The notes beneath the pieces are model-generated. The model was not told the DNA's origin and ran no database searches. It was given only the letters and a program-made list of their open reading frames with translations. DNA of 35,640 bases from positions 38,408 through 74,047 of the forward strand of contig NZ_LOCN01000033.1 in the NCBI RefSeq assembly GCF_001574435.1, given 5' to 3'. Numbering within the stretch: the first letter of the stretch is position 1; each line of letters begins with the position of its first letter. Of this stretch, positions 24,516 through 34,038 are shown piece by piece. This DNA comes from Moritella sp. JT01. Its GTDB lineage: Bacteria; Pseudomonadota; Gammaproteobacteria; Enterobacterales; Moritellaceae. Position numbers and translations under genes: made by a program.

Positions 24516-25400
24516 TTAAACAACTTCGACGTAAGCTTCTCGCTGTGGATACAAAGCATAAGACTGATGTTGCTTAGATGAGCACGGACAACCACACACG
24601 TAGTTCATTTTAAGTTGCTTACGCGTGGCGATAAGGTGGGTAAAACTAACAGTCTGAGCATCATCGCGGTGCATACAGACAGATAAATAAGACGGTGTGG
24701 GTTCATGGCTAGCATGAAATCGAGTCAGCGCTAAACTGTTTTTATCTTCGATACGACGCAGATTCGTCAACTCAATAATATTCTCTTCTACACAATCCGT
24801 TTCTAACAAATCCGTTTCTAACAAATCAGGCGTTTTTCTAATTTCCAGCTCGTCATTACAACCATCACCTGAAAATAAGACCTGATGCTGCAATAAAATA
24901 GAATTGTGATGATCTTCGCGATAATTCGTCACTTCTGCCAATGCAACTGATGACGATATCATTGGCGATACCGCAGTAACCGTTGTTAACGTATGACCAT
25001 CCCAACGTACCGCGTAAACATCGCCGGTTTGCGCTGTAAGATGACTCGGAAACACAAGTAGCGTAAAGGCAGCATACCGCTGTAAAGGCAATTTACTGAG
25101 TGCGTAACGGATCTTGGGTAAGGATGTATTACTGACTAATGATTTAACTAATAAACCACGGCTAATCAAATCTTTCCGGGGGGTGTTTTTTTGGTAATAA
25201 TTAAGTAAACATATTGATAAGCCAGCTTGGTTAATTGCAATCCAAGTGCCGCCACCGACCGGATCCACAGGCATTAAATATTTAATCCCTCGCTCATTAA
25301 AATATTTGGGGAAATAGGCTAATGCCCGACCTTTTTGTTCATCTCGGTTAAAAAAAATTTGATAGCCATCATTTGCCAACAACCAGCTTACTGTACACAT
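24516..25400 (-). CDS. NRDE / TANGO2 family protein
   Basis: A 294-residue protein of the NRDE (TANGO2) family. It opens with MCTVSW and has the eponymous Asn18-Arg-Asp-Glu21, followed by GGGTWIAINQAGLSICLLN. The family has an Ntn-hydrolase-like fold, and Cys2 could become the N-terminal residue after Met removal. Eukaryotic TANGO2 is linked to heme or lipid handling; the bacterial role is unknown. It overlaps the upstream DinB-like gene by 13 bases, so translation is coupled. A 15-base tandem duplication inside it gives two LLETD copies. Confidence 0.87.
   Translation of the reverse strand: MCTVSWLLANDGYQIFFNRDEQKGRALAYFPKYFNERGIKYLMPVDPVGGGTWIAINQAGLSICLLNYYQKNTPRKDLISRGLLVKSLVSNTSLPKIRYALSKLPLQRYAAFTLLVFPSHLTAQTGDVYAVRWDGHTLTTVTAVSPMISSSVALAEVTNYREDHHNSILLQHQVLFSGDGCNDELEIRKTPDLLETDLLETDCVEENIIELTNLRRIEDKNSLALTRFHASHEPTPSYLSVCMHRDDAQTVSFTHLIATRKQLKMNYVCGCPCSSKQHQSYALYPQREAYVEVV
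24796..24825. repeat. Tandem duplication of 15 bases within the NRDE gene
   Basis: TCCGTTTCTAACAAA occurs twice in direct succession. It keeps the reading frame and adds one extra LLETD unit in a loop region. It is probably a recent slippage event. Confidence 0.9.
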
Positions 25401-25930
25401 GATGCATCATTCCTTAGTGCCGTGAGCGTCGCAGGTGCTACACCCATATTATCAGGTGTATCAAAATCGCACAATTTAGCTGATATATCCATTAATGCGT
25501 AATGGTGAACAGCATGCGAACTCACAAATATAAGTTCACGAATTAATGATGTCTCGACTTGTGCAACTAACGTATCAACCATCGAAATTTCTGTCGACAT
25601 AATCATTTTATTATTCATCATGCTTGGTTGCAATGAGAGTAGCCACGTCTTGATTTTATGTAATTCACATAATCCCGTCACACGACAAGATTCCACTAAT
25701 GCACCACGACGACGAACATCATAATCAATAATCCCAACGTGTTCTTTTAACGCATAATAAAGGTCTAATACATGACGTAAATGCTCACCAATACAACTAT
25801 TAACATAAGGCTTAGCGCGCATGCAATACTGGTCATTTGTCATCGAGGTCAGTAAAGCAACACCTTGATCTACACCTTCTATGTTTCCTTTAATCACCAT
25901 TCTAAATTGCTCTACAGGATCTATGACCAT
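25388..25930 (-). CDS. DinB-like metal-binding protein
   Basis: About 180 residues, predicted four-helix bundle of the DinB/YfiT type. The likely metal-binding histidines are in IGEHLRHVLD (His50, His53) and SSHAVHHYALM (His139, His142, His143). DinB-fold proteins are often thiol-dependent enzymes. I choose the ATG at 25930: AAAGGA is 6 bases ahead of it, while the GTG at 25951 and the ATG at 25936 have no usable spacing. The stop overlaps the NRDE gene by 13 bases. The pairing of DinB-like and NRDE genes suggests a common pathway, of unknown substrate. Confidence 0.78.
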   Translation of the reverse strand: MVIDPVEQFRMVIKGNIEGVDQGVALLTSMTNDQYCMRAKPYVNSCIGEHLRHVLDLYYALKEHVGIIDYDVRRRGALVESCRVTGLCELHKIKTWLLSLQPSMMNNKMIMSTEISMVDTLVAQVETSLIRELIFVSSHAVHHYALMDISAKLCDFDTPDNMGVAPATLTALRNDASCVQ

Positions 25931-26159
25931 AATCATTCCTTTTATTACCACTTATTTATAAGTAAAGCATACATCAAATACTAGGTTTAACTTATCACGA
26001 AAAAATCACAATTTGAGTGAGAAAGCGTACCATATCATCCCAGGTTTATTGAATAAGTAGGTGAACATTGAAACTAATTGGTAAATTATCACTCATTTAA
26101 CTAACATTTATGATAAATTAGGCAAAGATAGCAAATACTTTAAATTAATGGGACACTCC

Positions 26160-26501
26160 ATGTTAAATGACTTTTTAAATAAACTAGCGGCACAGCCAAC
26201 TACTATTCAGTTCGACGATGTCATCGCTGTTATTGATGCAAGCTATGATTTCACTCCCACTAAATTTTACAATGGCTACCTAGAAAACGACGCTACTGAA
26301 AATACAGGTTCATGCAAATTGTTTGCATTAGGTCGTTTAAACAAATTCACTAAACAACAAATGCTAGAATGTTTCGGTACTTATTACCGTGATGACGTAT
26401 TAAATAATCCAGAAGGTGATGATCACGCCAACATCCGTTATTTCATGCGCACAGGCTGGTCAGGCATTCAATTTGAAGCACTGCCACTAAAATTAAAATA
26501 A
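26160..26501 (+). CDS. HopJ type III effector family protein
   Basis: A 113-residue small soluble protein matching the HopJ family: FDDVIAVIDASYDFTPTKF, GSCKLFALGRLNKFTKQQM, then NIRYFMRTGWSGIQFE. The family was named from a Pseudomonas effector but is found in many non-pathogens without type III secretion, so a housekeeping role is likely. An ATG at 26148 is also possible; the one at 26160 fits the family's start better. A hairpin terminator follows. Confidence 0.85.
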   Translation: MLNDFLNKLAAQPTTIQFDDVIAVIDASYDFTPTKFYNGYLENDATENTGSCKLFALGRLNKFTKQQMLECFGTYYRDDVLNNPEGDDHANIRYFMRTGWSGIQFEALPLKLK

Positions 26502-26522
26502 CGTTAACGTATTAACGCTATG

Positions 26523-26552
26523 TTGAGGCAGAGAATTTTTTTCTCTGCTCAA
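26523..26552 (+). terminator. Probable terminator of the HopJ-family gene
   Basis: An 8-bp stem GCAGAGAA / TTCTCTGC with a T5 loop (26528-26548) is extended by TTGA / TCAA with a bulge. The following sequence CTCTTTCTATTT is only moderately T-rich. Confidence 0.55.
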
Positions 26553-26728
26553 CTCTTTCTATTTATCTAAAAAACAGCCCTTCCTTCTCGCCATTTCCCA
26601 CGATTTACTATACTTACCTTAAAATAATGACAATGCTTAATCTGCCTTACTAAGCAAATATAACCCGTTATACTTATAGCAACTGCGTTGTTCCTCCCCG
26701 ATTTAGCGAATGCTAATAAGGAGTTGAT

Positions 26729-27409
26729 ATGTATATTCATTTAAATGGCTTTGACTTTGAATTTTCAAATCAAGTGATCGCATCTTTTATCAGCAGCACC
26801 GCTTATCAAAATCAATCTTCTGATATCGCAGGTATCCATCTTACTGATACTTATCAACAAATGCTGCATGCAGGTATAAGTAAAGATGAACTAATAAAAG
26901 CGATATTAAACTATCATATTAGCGCGCTACACGAAGAAGGTATTAGTGTTGAGGCGATCAAAAAATCAATGTATAACGATATTAATGTGAGCTTTTTAAT
27001 TGATATAAAAAGCGATAATGTAGTCCGTTTCGTGAATTTAAATGATAATAAGAAAGAAGATAGCGTGTGTATTAATATGCGTAACTTTAATCATCAATTT
27101 ACACTCACCTACTCTCAATTAATTCAACTTGAAGAGTCTTATCGTAATCAAACACAAGAACAAATATTGATACTGTTTTTAGAAACATTTAAAACCATAA
27201 TGGAAACAGAAGACTCGGCGTCACGACAATGCTATTACGCTATTCTTGTTAGCACAGGATTACTGCTATTTTCCGAGCAGCTTAGTATTTTAGATGCAAT
27301 ACAGTTTAGCGATATAGAATTTGAACTTAATACCGATCGACTTTTATTGAATTTACCTGCAGGCTTAGAAACGTGTTTATTCGAACTGGAGTTTAATACA
27401 GAGGATTAA
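26729..27409 (+). CDS. Hypothetical soluble protein, no recognised family
   Basis: A 226-residue acidic protein I do not recognise. It has no signal peptide or membrane segment. The N-terminal 90 residues look helical (KDELIKAILNYHISALHEEG), the rest mixed, with an acidic C-terminus (FELEFNTED). AAGGAG precedes the ATG, so expression is likely. It stands between the HopJ-family gene and a chemoreceptor gene with AT-rich spacers on both sides, apparently as a single transcription unit. Confidence 0.65.
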   Translation: MYIHLNGFDFEFSNQVIASFISSTAYQNQSSDIAGIHLTDTYQQMLHAGISKDELIKAILNYHISALHEEGISVEAIKKSMYNDINVSFLIDIKSDNVVRFVNLNDNKKEDSVCINMRNFNHQFTLTYSQLIQLEESYRNQTQEQILILFLETFKTIMETEDSASRQCYYAILVSTGLLLFSEQLSILDAIQFSDIEFELNTDRLLLNLPAGLETCLFELEFNTED

Positions 27410-27587
27410 CATTTTTCATTTAATATCCAAATTAATACCAATAAATAATACTCTAAAGTAATCCATCCTCAACCTGTAAATAACAAAAATATAAATATAT
27501 ATAAATTTATTTTCCCCGTAACAAACTAATTTTAAAAAAATTTATATTATAATAATGAAAATAGGATTATTTACCCCCATTTATCCT

Positions 27588-27614
27588 TAAAGTTATTACG
27601 CATCAAGCCGAATA
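27588..27614 (+). promoter_or_regulatory. Sigma-28 (FliA) type promoter of the chemoreceptor gene
   Basis: TAAAGTTA, then 11 bases, then GCCGAATA: close to the consensus TAAAGTTT-N11-GCCGATAA of flagellar sigma-28. It ends 53 bases before the chemoreceptor ATG. The rest of the 258-base spacer is AT-rich with no other feature seen. Confidence 0.78.
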
Positions 27615-27667
27615 CTTAGACTAAGCCGTAAAATCGGTAATGTTAATCAGCTAGGATGTCGTAGAAG

Positions 27668-29497
27668 ATGAAAATCAGAGATAAATTATTAGGTCTTACT
27701 GGTATTTCGGTAAGTGCACTCTTATTGGTACTTGGAATGTCTTGGGTTGCCAATAAACAAGTCACTAATATTAACCATGCCGCAACCGATGTAAAACAGC
27801 TCGAAGTCACGCTATTAAATTTACGCCGCAATGAAAAAGATTTTTTACTGCGACGAGACACCAAATATCTCGACAAATTTCAAGCTAACTACGCATTATT
27901 TCAAACGGAATTAAGCGAACTAGAAAAAGAGCTTACATCACTTAATATTATAGTGCCAAGTGTTGCAACCTTACCTGCATCAATGCAAGATTATAATCTC
28001 AGTATGATTGCACTGGTCAATAATTACCAAGCCCTTGGTCTTAGCCCTGAGCAAGGATTACTAAAGCGCCTCAATAATGGCTATAAACGTTTACTGCAAA
28101 CAGCAGATCGATATAACCGTAATCTTCTGATTACCACCGATCTTGCACACACGGCAAAAATGTACGCATTACAGGGTAAGCCAGCCTATTACCTAGTTTA
28201 TCAAACTAAGCTTGCACTGTACGACAAACAACTCGCTCTTGACTTCGGTAGTAGCTATACCGATTTCCGTGCAACCATGGCTGAAATTATTGAGCAATAC
28301 AACACGATAGGTGATACACCCGAAGTTGGGTTACGTGGCGAAATGCGAGAATATTCACATCAAGTTGAACGTACCTTTAAAGATGCCAGCCAACAATTAG
28401 ATGACGAAATAGCAAAGCAGCAGCAACAAACTGTAACGATCATTCTTGTGGCAGTATTAGCCGTGATAATAGCGCTCATTACACTCTCTTGGTTAATTAG
28501 TAACTCTATCCAACGCCGCATACAAAGCTTAAGTAGTTTGATGGCCACGATAGCGAAAAGTCATGACTTAACAGCAGTTGCAGATGAACAAGGCAATGAT
28601 GAATTGTCACATATGGCAAGTAATTTTAATTACTTATTAACCAATCTCCGTGAACTCGTCAGCAACGTAAAAGAAGCTGTACATGAACTTGGCTCGGCAT
28701 CAAGTCAGTTACAGAGCCGTAGTGTGGATTCTGATACTGCAATTAGCCGCCAACAAGCCGAGACCGATGCTGTCGCAACCGCAATCACCGAGATGAGTTC
28801 GACAATCAGAGAAATAGCAGGTAATACAGAGAGTGCCGCCAGCAATGCAGATAACAGCTACAATGGCGCTCAAGAAGGTTTATCAGAAGTGAGTGCAACA
28901 AAGAATCGTATACGTATTTTATCTGATGACTTATCTAAAACCAGTAATGAAGTCGCCAATTTATCAACACTGTCCGACAATATTGGCTCAGTGCTTGATG
29001 TGATTCGCTCAATTGCAGAACAAACTAATCTACTTGCTCTAAATGCAGCCATTGAAGCGGCAAGAGCAGGCGAACAAGGCCGTGGTTTTGCGGTTGTGGC
29101 AGATGAAGTTCGCTCACTCGCCCTTAGAACACGTCAATCTACAGAAGAGATCACCAGTATTATCGCCACGCTACAAGAGCAAACAGCTCAGGTAGTTGTA
29201 CATATTAGCCGCTGCCACGAACAAGGTGAATTGAGCGTCGAACAAGCTGACAGTGCAGAGTCGAAGATTGGGCAAATCATGTCTGATATGCAACTCATCA
29301 TGGATACCAGTACTCAGATCGCCACCGCTGTTGAGCAACAGACGGTCGTATCCGATGAAATTGGCCGTAACGTAACGTCAATACGAGATATTACCAGTCA
29401 AAATTCCCATATCGCCCATGAAAATGCGCAAGCAGCCAGTGCCATTGCTAATCAGGCTAAAACATTAGATCAATCCATTGCCCTGTATACGGTTTAA
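27668..29497 (+). CDS. Methyl-accepting chemotaxis protein with HBM sensor domain
   Basis: A 609-residue chemoreceptor. The first membrane helix is at about 10-28. The periplasmic sensor (about 35-250) has the helical bimodular (HBM) signature [11 protein letters not shown]. Helix two (about 257-278, [20 protein letters not shown]) leads into a HAMP domain and a long signalling coiled coil. Its tip is [20 protein letters not shown] and [15 protein letters not shown], the kinase-contact region. HBM receptors include McpS, which binds TCA-cycle acids; the ligand here is not readable. There is no C-terminal CheR-binding pentapeptide (ends IALYTV). It is driven by a sigma-28 promoter and ended by a strong terminator. 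Confidence 0.95.
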   Translation: MKIRDKLLGLTGISVSALLLVLGMSWVANKQVTNINHAATDVKQLEVTLLNLRRNEKDFLLRRDTKYLDKFQANYALFQTELSELEKELTSLNIIVPSVATLPASMQDYNLSMIALVNNYQALGLSPEQGLLKRLNNGYKRLLQTADRYNRNLLITTDLAHTAKMYALQGKPAYYLVYQTKLALYDKQLALDFGSSYTDFRATMAEIIEQYNTIGDTPEVGLRGEMREYSHQVERTFKDASQQLDDEIAKQQQQTVTIILVAVLAVIIALITLSWLISNSIQRRIQSLSSLMATIAKSHDLTAVADEQGNDELSHMASNFNYLLTNLRELVSNVKEAVHELGSASSQLQSRSVDSDTAISRQQAETDAVATAITEMSSTIREIAGNTESAASNADNSYNGAQEGLSEVSATKNRIRILSDDLSKTSNEVANLSTLSDNIGSVLDVIRSIAEQTNLLALNAAIEAARAGEQGRGFAVVADEVRSLALRTRQSTEEITSIIATLQEQTAQVVVHISRCHEQGELSVEQADSAESKIGQIMSDMQLIMDTSTQIATAVEQQTVVSDEIGRNVTSIRDITSQNSHIAHENAQAASAIANQAKTLDQSIALYTV

Positions 29498-29506
29498 TTA
29501 ACGTAT

Positions 29507-29541
29507 AAAAAGACCGAAGTCATCGCTTCGGTCTTTTTTTT
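29507..29541. terminator. Rho-independent terminator of the chemoreceptor gene
   Basis: AAAAGACCGAAG / CTTCGGTCTTTT stem of about 12 bp with a 6-base loop and a T-run to 29541. The A-run on the 5' side makes it usable also for the convergent thioesterase gene. Confidence 0.92.
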
Positions 29542-29566
29542 CGGCCACAAAGTATGAAGCCGTTAT

Positions 29567-30106
29567 CTAGCTGTTTTCTTTTATGGCTTGCTGCATCGTC
29601 AGCCAACTTTCGACAATAGGGTGTAATTCTGTATTTTCCACATTTATGATAACCGAACCGTTAAGTTCTGCATCAGCCGTTAACAATGATTGTGGTGTAA
29701 CAAGTTTTCCTGATTTCAATGCAACTTCTTTGATTAAACCAATAGCCACGAGCTTGTCGTTACAAAAGAACTGGTGCTGATAATAGAAATATTTTTCATC
29801 ACAACTTAAAATTTCAGTCGTCATCGTAAACGCTTGAAACGGACGAATTCGTTTTAGATAAATAAAATCTTGTGCAGCAATCATGCGTAAGCCATAACGC
29901 CCAGATAACGCAAGTCGAGAAGCGTGCCAGATACCAAAACGACCTAATTCCATAAAACTAAATACACGATAATTAGGTAAATGGTCGCGCCAGCCGAGAT
30001 CATGTAACCACACCCTAAAGTGGTCACTGCGCTTATTCACAAGCGCCACCGCATCCTGCTTACGGGCACTAAAAATAATAATCAACATTCTAAAAAATAA
30101 ATTCAT
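29567..30106 (-). CDS. Thioesterase-like hotdog-fold protein (Them6 / 4HBT-like)
   Basis: A 179-residue hotdog-fold protein. The segment HDLGWRDHLPNYRVFSFMELGRFG corresponds to the D-x-x-x-H-x-N-N-x-x-Y-x-x-x-x-E-x-x-R active-site region of 4HBT thioesterases, but in divergent form. The stretch LRMIAAQDFIYLKRIRPFQ matches the strand that follows in the Them6 and similar subfamily. It probably acts on an acyl-CoA. GGGAG precedes the ATG. The N-terminus MNLFFRMLIIIFSARKQ is hydrophobic and may touch the membrane. Confidence 0.75.
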   Translation of the reverse strand: MNLFFRMLIIIFSARKQDAVALVNKRSDHFRVWLHDLGWRDHLPNYRVFSFMELGRFGIWHASRLALSGRYGLRMIAAQDFIYLKRIRPFQAFTMTTEILSCDEKYFYYQHQFFCNDKLVAIGLIKEVALKSGKLVTPQSLLTADAELNGSVIINVENTELHPIVESWLTMQQAIKENS

Positions 30107-30269
30107 GTTACTCCCACTGATAAAATAAATAGAAGTAACATTCTTACCTAAGCCTACGAAATGTAAAGAAAATGAAACAAAAAAAGTACATTAACGTTAC
30201 AACTTATATACTCAGTATATTTTAGTCTGCATCGCAATCTATATACAGCGATGAGGTTTGGTACTTGTC

Positions 30270-30827
30270 TTAGTTCGTTGGTAAGGTAGTCTTACTTTCG
30301 AAAACTATTTTTTTCTTATTATTTTTTCGTTTTAAAATGTAAGGAGCTAAGAACATATACATACCTGTTACCCATAATATGAATAAAATAAGTGCTGCAG
30401 GTAAAAACACCCATAATGGCATATGCTTATTAAAAAATGATCCTTCATGTAATTTTTGGATAATGCCAGAACGGCGATAAGCAACCTGTAAAACTTTACC
30501 GCTGGTATTATCGATTTGAATTTCGATATTATTTTTAGCTCTTACTTTAACAATACCTTTAGATGGTTTGACATCTAATTTACTTATATCTTTCCAGCTG
30601 TGTATTTCTGAATTTGGTACCTGAGATGCAATATCAAATATTTGTTCAAAAGAGAGCTTAGGCTCTGTGCCAATTCCTTTCATCGTTGCAGGTTGTATCC
30701 AGGAAAATTCAGATCGAATGAGTAGCAAGATACCGCTAATGATAATAATTAACACTGGAATCGCAATTATTATCGACCCCCAATAATGTGTGTTTCGATT
30801 AAGACGTTTCCAGTTAATATTTTTCAC
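30270..30827 (-). CDS. PepSY-associated membrane protein, probably iron-regulated
   Basis: A 185-residue protein with two membrane helices (about 20-38, IIIAIPVLIIIISGILLLI, and 140-165) flanking a periplasmic PepSY-like domain. The N-terminal RNTHYWGSIIIAIPVLIIIISG pattern and HEGSFFNKHMPLW are typical of PepSY-TM proteins that accompany siderophore or heme uptake and ferric reductases. The start is a GTG at 30827 with GAGGGG upstream. A Fur box lies 58-76 bases ahead of the start, so iron repression is likely. It is shorter than the usual 350-500 residue PepSY-TM proteins (a single PepSY unit). Confidence 0.8.
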   Translation of the reverse strand: MKNINWKRLNRNTHYWGSIIIAIPVLIIIISGILLLIRSEFSWIQPATMKGIGTEPKLSFEQIFDIASQVPNSEIHSWKDISKLDVKPSKGIVKVRAKNNIEIQIDNTSGKVLQVAYRRSGIIQKLHEGSFFNKHMPLWVFLPAALILFILWVTGMYMFLAPYILKRKNNKKKIVFESKTTLPTN

Positions 30828-30884
30828 GTAAATTTCCCCTCAGAATTGAGCTAGCTTTATTCGCGCTGCAAAAAAACGAATTGT

Positions 30885-30903
30885 AATGATAAGTATTATC
30901 ATT
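30885..30903 (-). promoter_or_regulatory. Fur box upstream of the PepSY gene
   Basis: AATGATAAGTATTATCATT is a 19-base near-palindrome. Its centre TGATAAG-T-ATTATCA matches the 7-1-7 Fur consensus TGATAAT-A-ATTATCA except at one arm position and the centre base. Confidence 0.75.
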
Positions 30904-31196
30904 TTCAATATTTACTTCTGACACTTTAATGTTTGCATGAAAGTCGAACACACAGAGGGTAATATCAGCTAATAAGTCGGTGGTAGTATTTAATCTACAT
31001 GGGGTGAGATTAATACTGTATGTCAACGTACACTTTATTTATGTAAAACCCTGAATATTTATCGAGTCAATTACGTCGCTAAGCCAATGATAAATATAAA
31101 CCTGCACATAATTAATAGTACATTCCCAGCACCAACACCTATACTTAAGTGGTAGCATTTAAGCTTATATCCTAAGAGGTATAATAAATCAGTTCC

Positions 31197-33995
31197 ATGT
31201 ATTGCAATCAATATTCAAAACAGGCATATTTAAAAGTCATTAACCATAATAGTTCACTAAAAATGCAGCGTTTTGAATTAAATAAACGGATTTATGTTTC
31301 GATTTCGATCTATATTTTATCTATTATTAGCTTGGCAACTTATAGCTACCTCCAAGAAAAAAATCACATTTACACTGCCCTTGATTTAAAATTAAAAACG
31401 GCAGCCCTGACGATTTCCTCATTATTGCCAGCCAATTTTCATCAAAAAGAAATGGCTTATGATGAAACTTCAACGCAACTAAATAACATAAACAGAACTG
31501 TCTTATCCAATTACGCTAAAAATATAAATATAACCAACTTATATACGCTTATCCTGCGCGATAATCAGATCCTGTTTACCTCAGCAAGCGCTACGCCCAT
31601 TGATGACTCTGGTGTTGATAACAATAAGATTGAATTCTTAACCGCTTACGATGATGCAGACACCCTGCTATATCATATTTTTACCGATCAACAACCCCGC
31701 TTAATTGAATACCAAGATAAATGGGGTCGATTTCGTAGTATTTTCATTCCCCTTTATGCCACAGACGGAAGTGTTTATATTGCGGCGGCTGACATCACTA
31801 TTGATACGATTTCTTTTCAACTCAATCAACACTTTAATAAGATAATGCTGACCTCTGCTATTTTTATGTTTACTGTCTTTTTTCTATTTTTTATGCAAAC
31901 CGTTAGCTATCGCCAACAAGTAAAAAAATTACGTTATAAGATCGCGCAAAGAACGGCTGAATTAGTACAAAGTGAAGCAAAGTTAAACTCCATTTTTGAA
32001 CATTCTCCAGTAGGTATTTTTCATTACAATAAACAAGGGGTCTTATTAAAAACCAATCGGCATTTTGAAGATATTATCGGGGCCAACAAAGATGGCTTGA
32101 TTGGCTTCAACATGTTGAAAAAGATCCAAAACACCCCTCTTGCCACAGCAATAAAATCCTCATTGAAAGGACAAATAAGCACCTTCGAAGGCGAATACAT
32201 TTCAATATCACACCGTAAAAAGTCTTATTTAGAAGTCGATTTAGTCCCATTATATTCAAGTACTGGTGAGATAGATGGTGGCGTAGGAGTTTGCGAAGAT
32301 ATCACCTTACAACAACAAAATACGTCTAATTTACAAAAATTATCACGAGTAGTTGAGTGCAGTTTGGACGGTATCATGATCACCAATACCAAAGGAGTTA
32401 TTGAATACGTCAACCCTCGATTCACACAAATCACAGGCTATTCATCAAAAGAATCTGTCGGCGAGAAAGCCAATTTCTTCCGTTCGAGAGAAACCACCAA
32501 TGCCACTTACAAGGAGCTATGGAACCGTATTTCAAGTGGTAATGAATGGTCTGAAGAAGTTCACAATCAGCGTAAAAATGGTGAATTATACTGGGCTAAA
32601 GTCACCATCATTCCAATGACTAATGCTAACGACGAAATAACCCATTTTATTGGTATTCAAGTAGATATTACCGAGTCTCGGATTATTGCTAAGCAAATAG
32701 CCTATCAAGCAAAACACGATATGCTAACAGGATTAATCAACCGTTATGAATTCGAACATCAACTAACCGATGCAGTTTGCAGTGCACAAGGCAGTCAACT
32801 TACCCACGTATTATTCTTTTTAGACTTAGACCAGTTTAAAATAATTAATGATACGTGTGGCCATGCTGCAGGTGACGAGTTATTACGCCAAGTAGCAGGA
32901 TTAATCGACGACAACTTAAAACCAAACGATATATTAGCCCGACTGGGTGGCGACGAATTTGCCATATTAATGCGCAACTGCCAACTTACTGAAGCGGTTT
33001 TCGCCGCAAATGAAATCTTAGAAAAAGTTAAAAAATTCCAATTTATATGGAAAAAAAGTTGTTTTAGTATCGGTGTCAGTATTGGTGTTGCAGAAATAAG
33101 CCGTAACTCAGGTAACACGAGCGAAGTACTTATTCATGCCGATTTAGCCTGTTATGCCGCTAAAGACTTAGGGCGAAACCGAGTACATACTTATCACCAT
33201 AATGATGAGTTACTCACTACTCGTGACGGTGAGTTCCGCTGGGTCAACGAGATAAAAGAAGCGCTTAATGAGGACCGATTTGAACTTTACGCTCAGCCTA
33301 TCGTTGCATTATCCGATCCTGAACATAAACATGTTTTTGAAGTGCTTCTACGTATGCAAGCTAAGGACGGTAAGATCATTGCGCCTGGCATATTTTTACC
33401 TATCGCAGAGCGCTATAACTTATCGCAACCCATTGATCGTTGGGTATTTGATCACACATTAGATTGGATGCGAGAACATAGCCAACAACTGGATATTTTT
33501 GACCATATTAGCATCAATTTATCAGGCACTTCACTCGGTGACGACGACTTATTGCAGCATATTATGCGGAATATAACCCAAGCAGGTTTGACGCCCCAAC
33601 AGTTCATGTTTGAAATTACCGAAACAGCCGCAATTAGTAACCTTGCCAACGCGACGGTATTCATCAATACCTTAAGTGAGTTTGGCTGCCAATTCGCACT
33701 GGATGATTTTGGTAGTGGTTTATCTTCGTTTGCTTATCTAAAAAACCTACCGGTTAACACATTGAAGATTGATGGTATCTTTATTAAAGATATTTTAACC
33801 AATCCAATAGACGCTGCAATGGTAAAATCGATTAATGAAATAGGGCATTTAATGAAGTTAAAAACTGTCGCGGAATTTGTCGAAAATGATGCTATAAAAC
33901 AAAAAGTTGAAGCTATTGGTATCGATTTCGCACAAGGCTATGGCATTGGAGAACCACAACCTATTGATAATATGCTTTGCTTAAATCAAAAATAG
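31197..33995 (+). CDS. Membrane PAS-GGDEF-EAL c-di-GMP protein
   Basis: A 932-residue sensor. Membrane helix 1 (about 31-50) and helix 2 (about 217-235) enclose a periplasmic sensor of about 165 residues. PAS 1 is at about 265-375 and PAS 2 at about 385-500. The GGDEF domain (about 510-670) keeps RLGGDEFAIL. The inhibitory I-site reads KPND instead of RxxD. The EAL domain (about 690-930) has EVLLR for EALLR, INLSG, FEITET, LDDFGSG, LKIDG, AEFVE and FAQGYGIGEP, so metal and substrate residues appear intact. Both synthesis and breakdown of c-di-GMP are possible. The first ATG has no good Shine-Dalgarno; the ATG at 31263 is an alternative. It is transcribed alone. Confidence 0.93.
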   Translation: MYCNQYSKQAYLKVINHNSSLKMQRFELNKRIYVSISIYILSIISLATYSYLQEKNHIYTALDLKLKTAALTISSLLPANFHQKEMAYDETSTQLNNINRTVLSNYAKNINITNLYTLILRDNQILFTSASATPIDDSGVDNNKIEFLTAYDDADTLLYHIFTDQQPRLIEYQDKWGRFRSIFIPLYATDGSVYIAAADITIDTISFQLNQHFNKIMLTSAIFMFTVFFLFFMQTVSYRQQVKKLRYKIAQRTAELVQSEAKLNSIFEHSPVGIFHYNKQGVLLKTNRHFEDIIGANKDGLIGFNMLKKIQNTPLATAIKSSLKGQISTFEGEYISISHRKKSYLEVDLVPLYSSTGEIDGGVGVCEDITLQQQNTSNLQKLSRVVECSLDGIMITNTKGVIEYVNPRFTQITGYSSKESVGEKANFFRSRETTNATYKELWNRISSGNEWSEEVHNQRKNGELYWAKVTIIPMTNANDEITHFIGIQVDITESRIIAKQIAYQAKHDMLTGLINRYEFEHQLTDAVCSAQGSQLTHVLFFLDLDQFKIINDTCGHAAGDELLRQVAGLIDDNLKPNDILARLGGDEFAILMRNCQLTEAVFAANEILEKVKKFQFIWKKSCFSIGVSIGVAEISRNSGNTSEVLIHADLACYAAKDLGRNRVHTYHHNDELLTTRDGEFRWVNEIKEALNEDRFELYAQPIVALSDPEHKHVFEVLLRMQAKDGKIIAPGIFLPIAERYNLSQPIDRWVFDHTLDWMREHSQQLDIFDHISINLSGTSLGDDDLLQHIMRNITQAGLTPQQFMFEITETAAISNLANATVFINTLSEFGCQFALDDFGSGLSSFAYLKNLPVNTLKIDGIFIKDILTNPIDAAMVKSINEIGHLMKLKTVAEFVENDAIKQKVEAIGIDFAQGYGIGEPQPIDNMLCLNQK

Positions 33996-34038
33996 CGATT
34001 CAAGCCTGGCAATTAACGCATCATAATGCTCATTGGTA

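Noticed and set aside
26160..26501. Type III secretion effector suggested by the HopJ family name
   Set aside because: No secretion genes nearby, and the family is common in non-pathogens.
30814..31026. 70-residue minus-strand open frame ahead of the PepSY gene
   Set aside because: It runs through the Fur box and into the start of the PepSY gene, has no family resemblance and no clear ribosome site.
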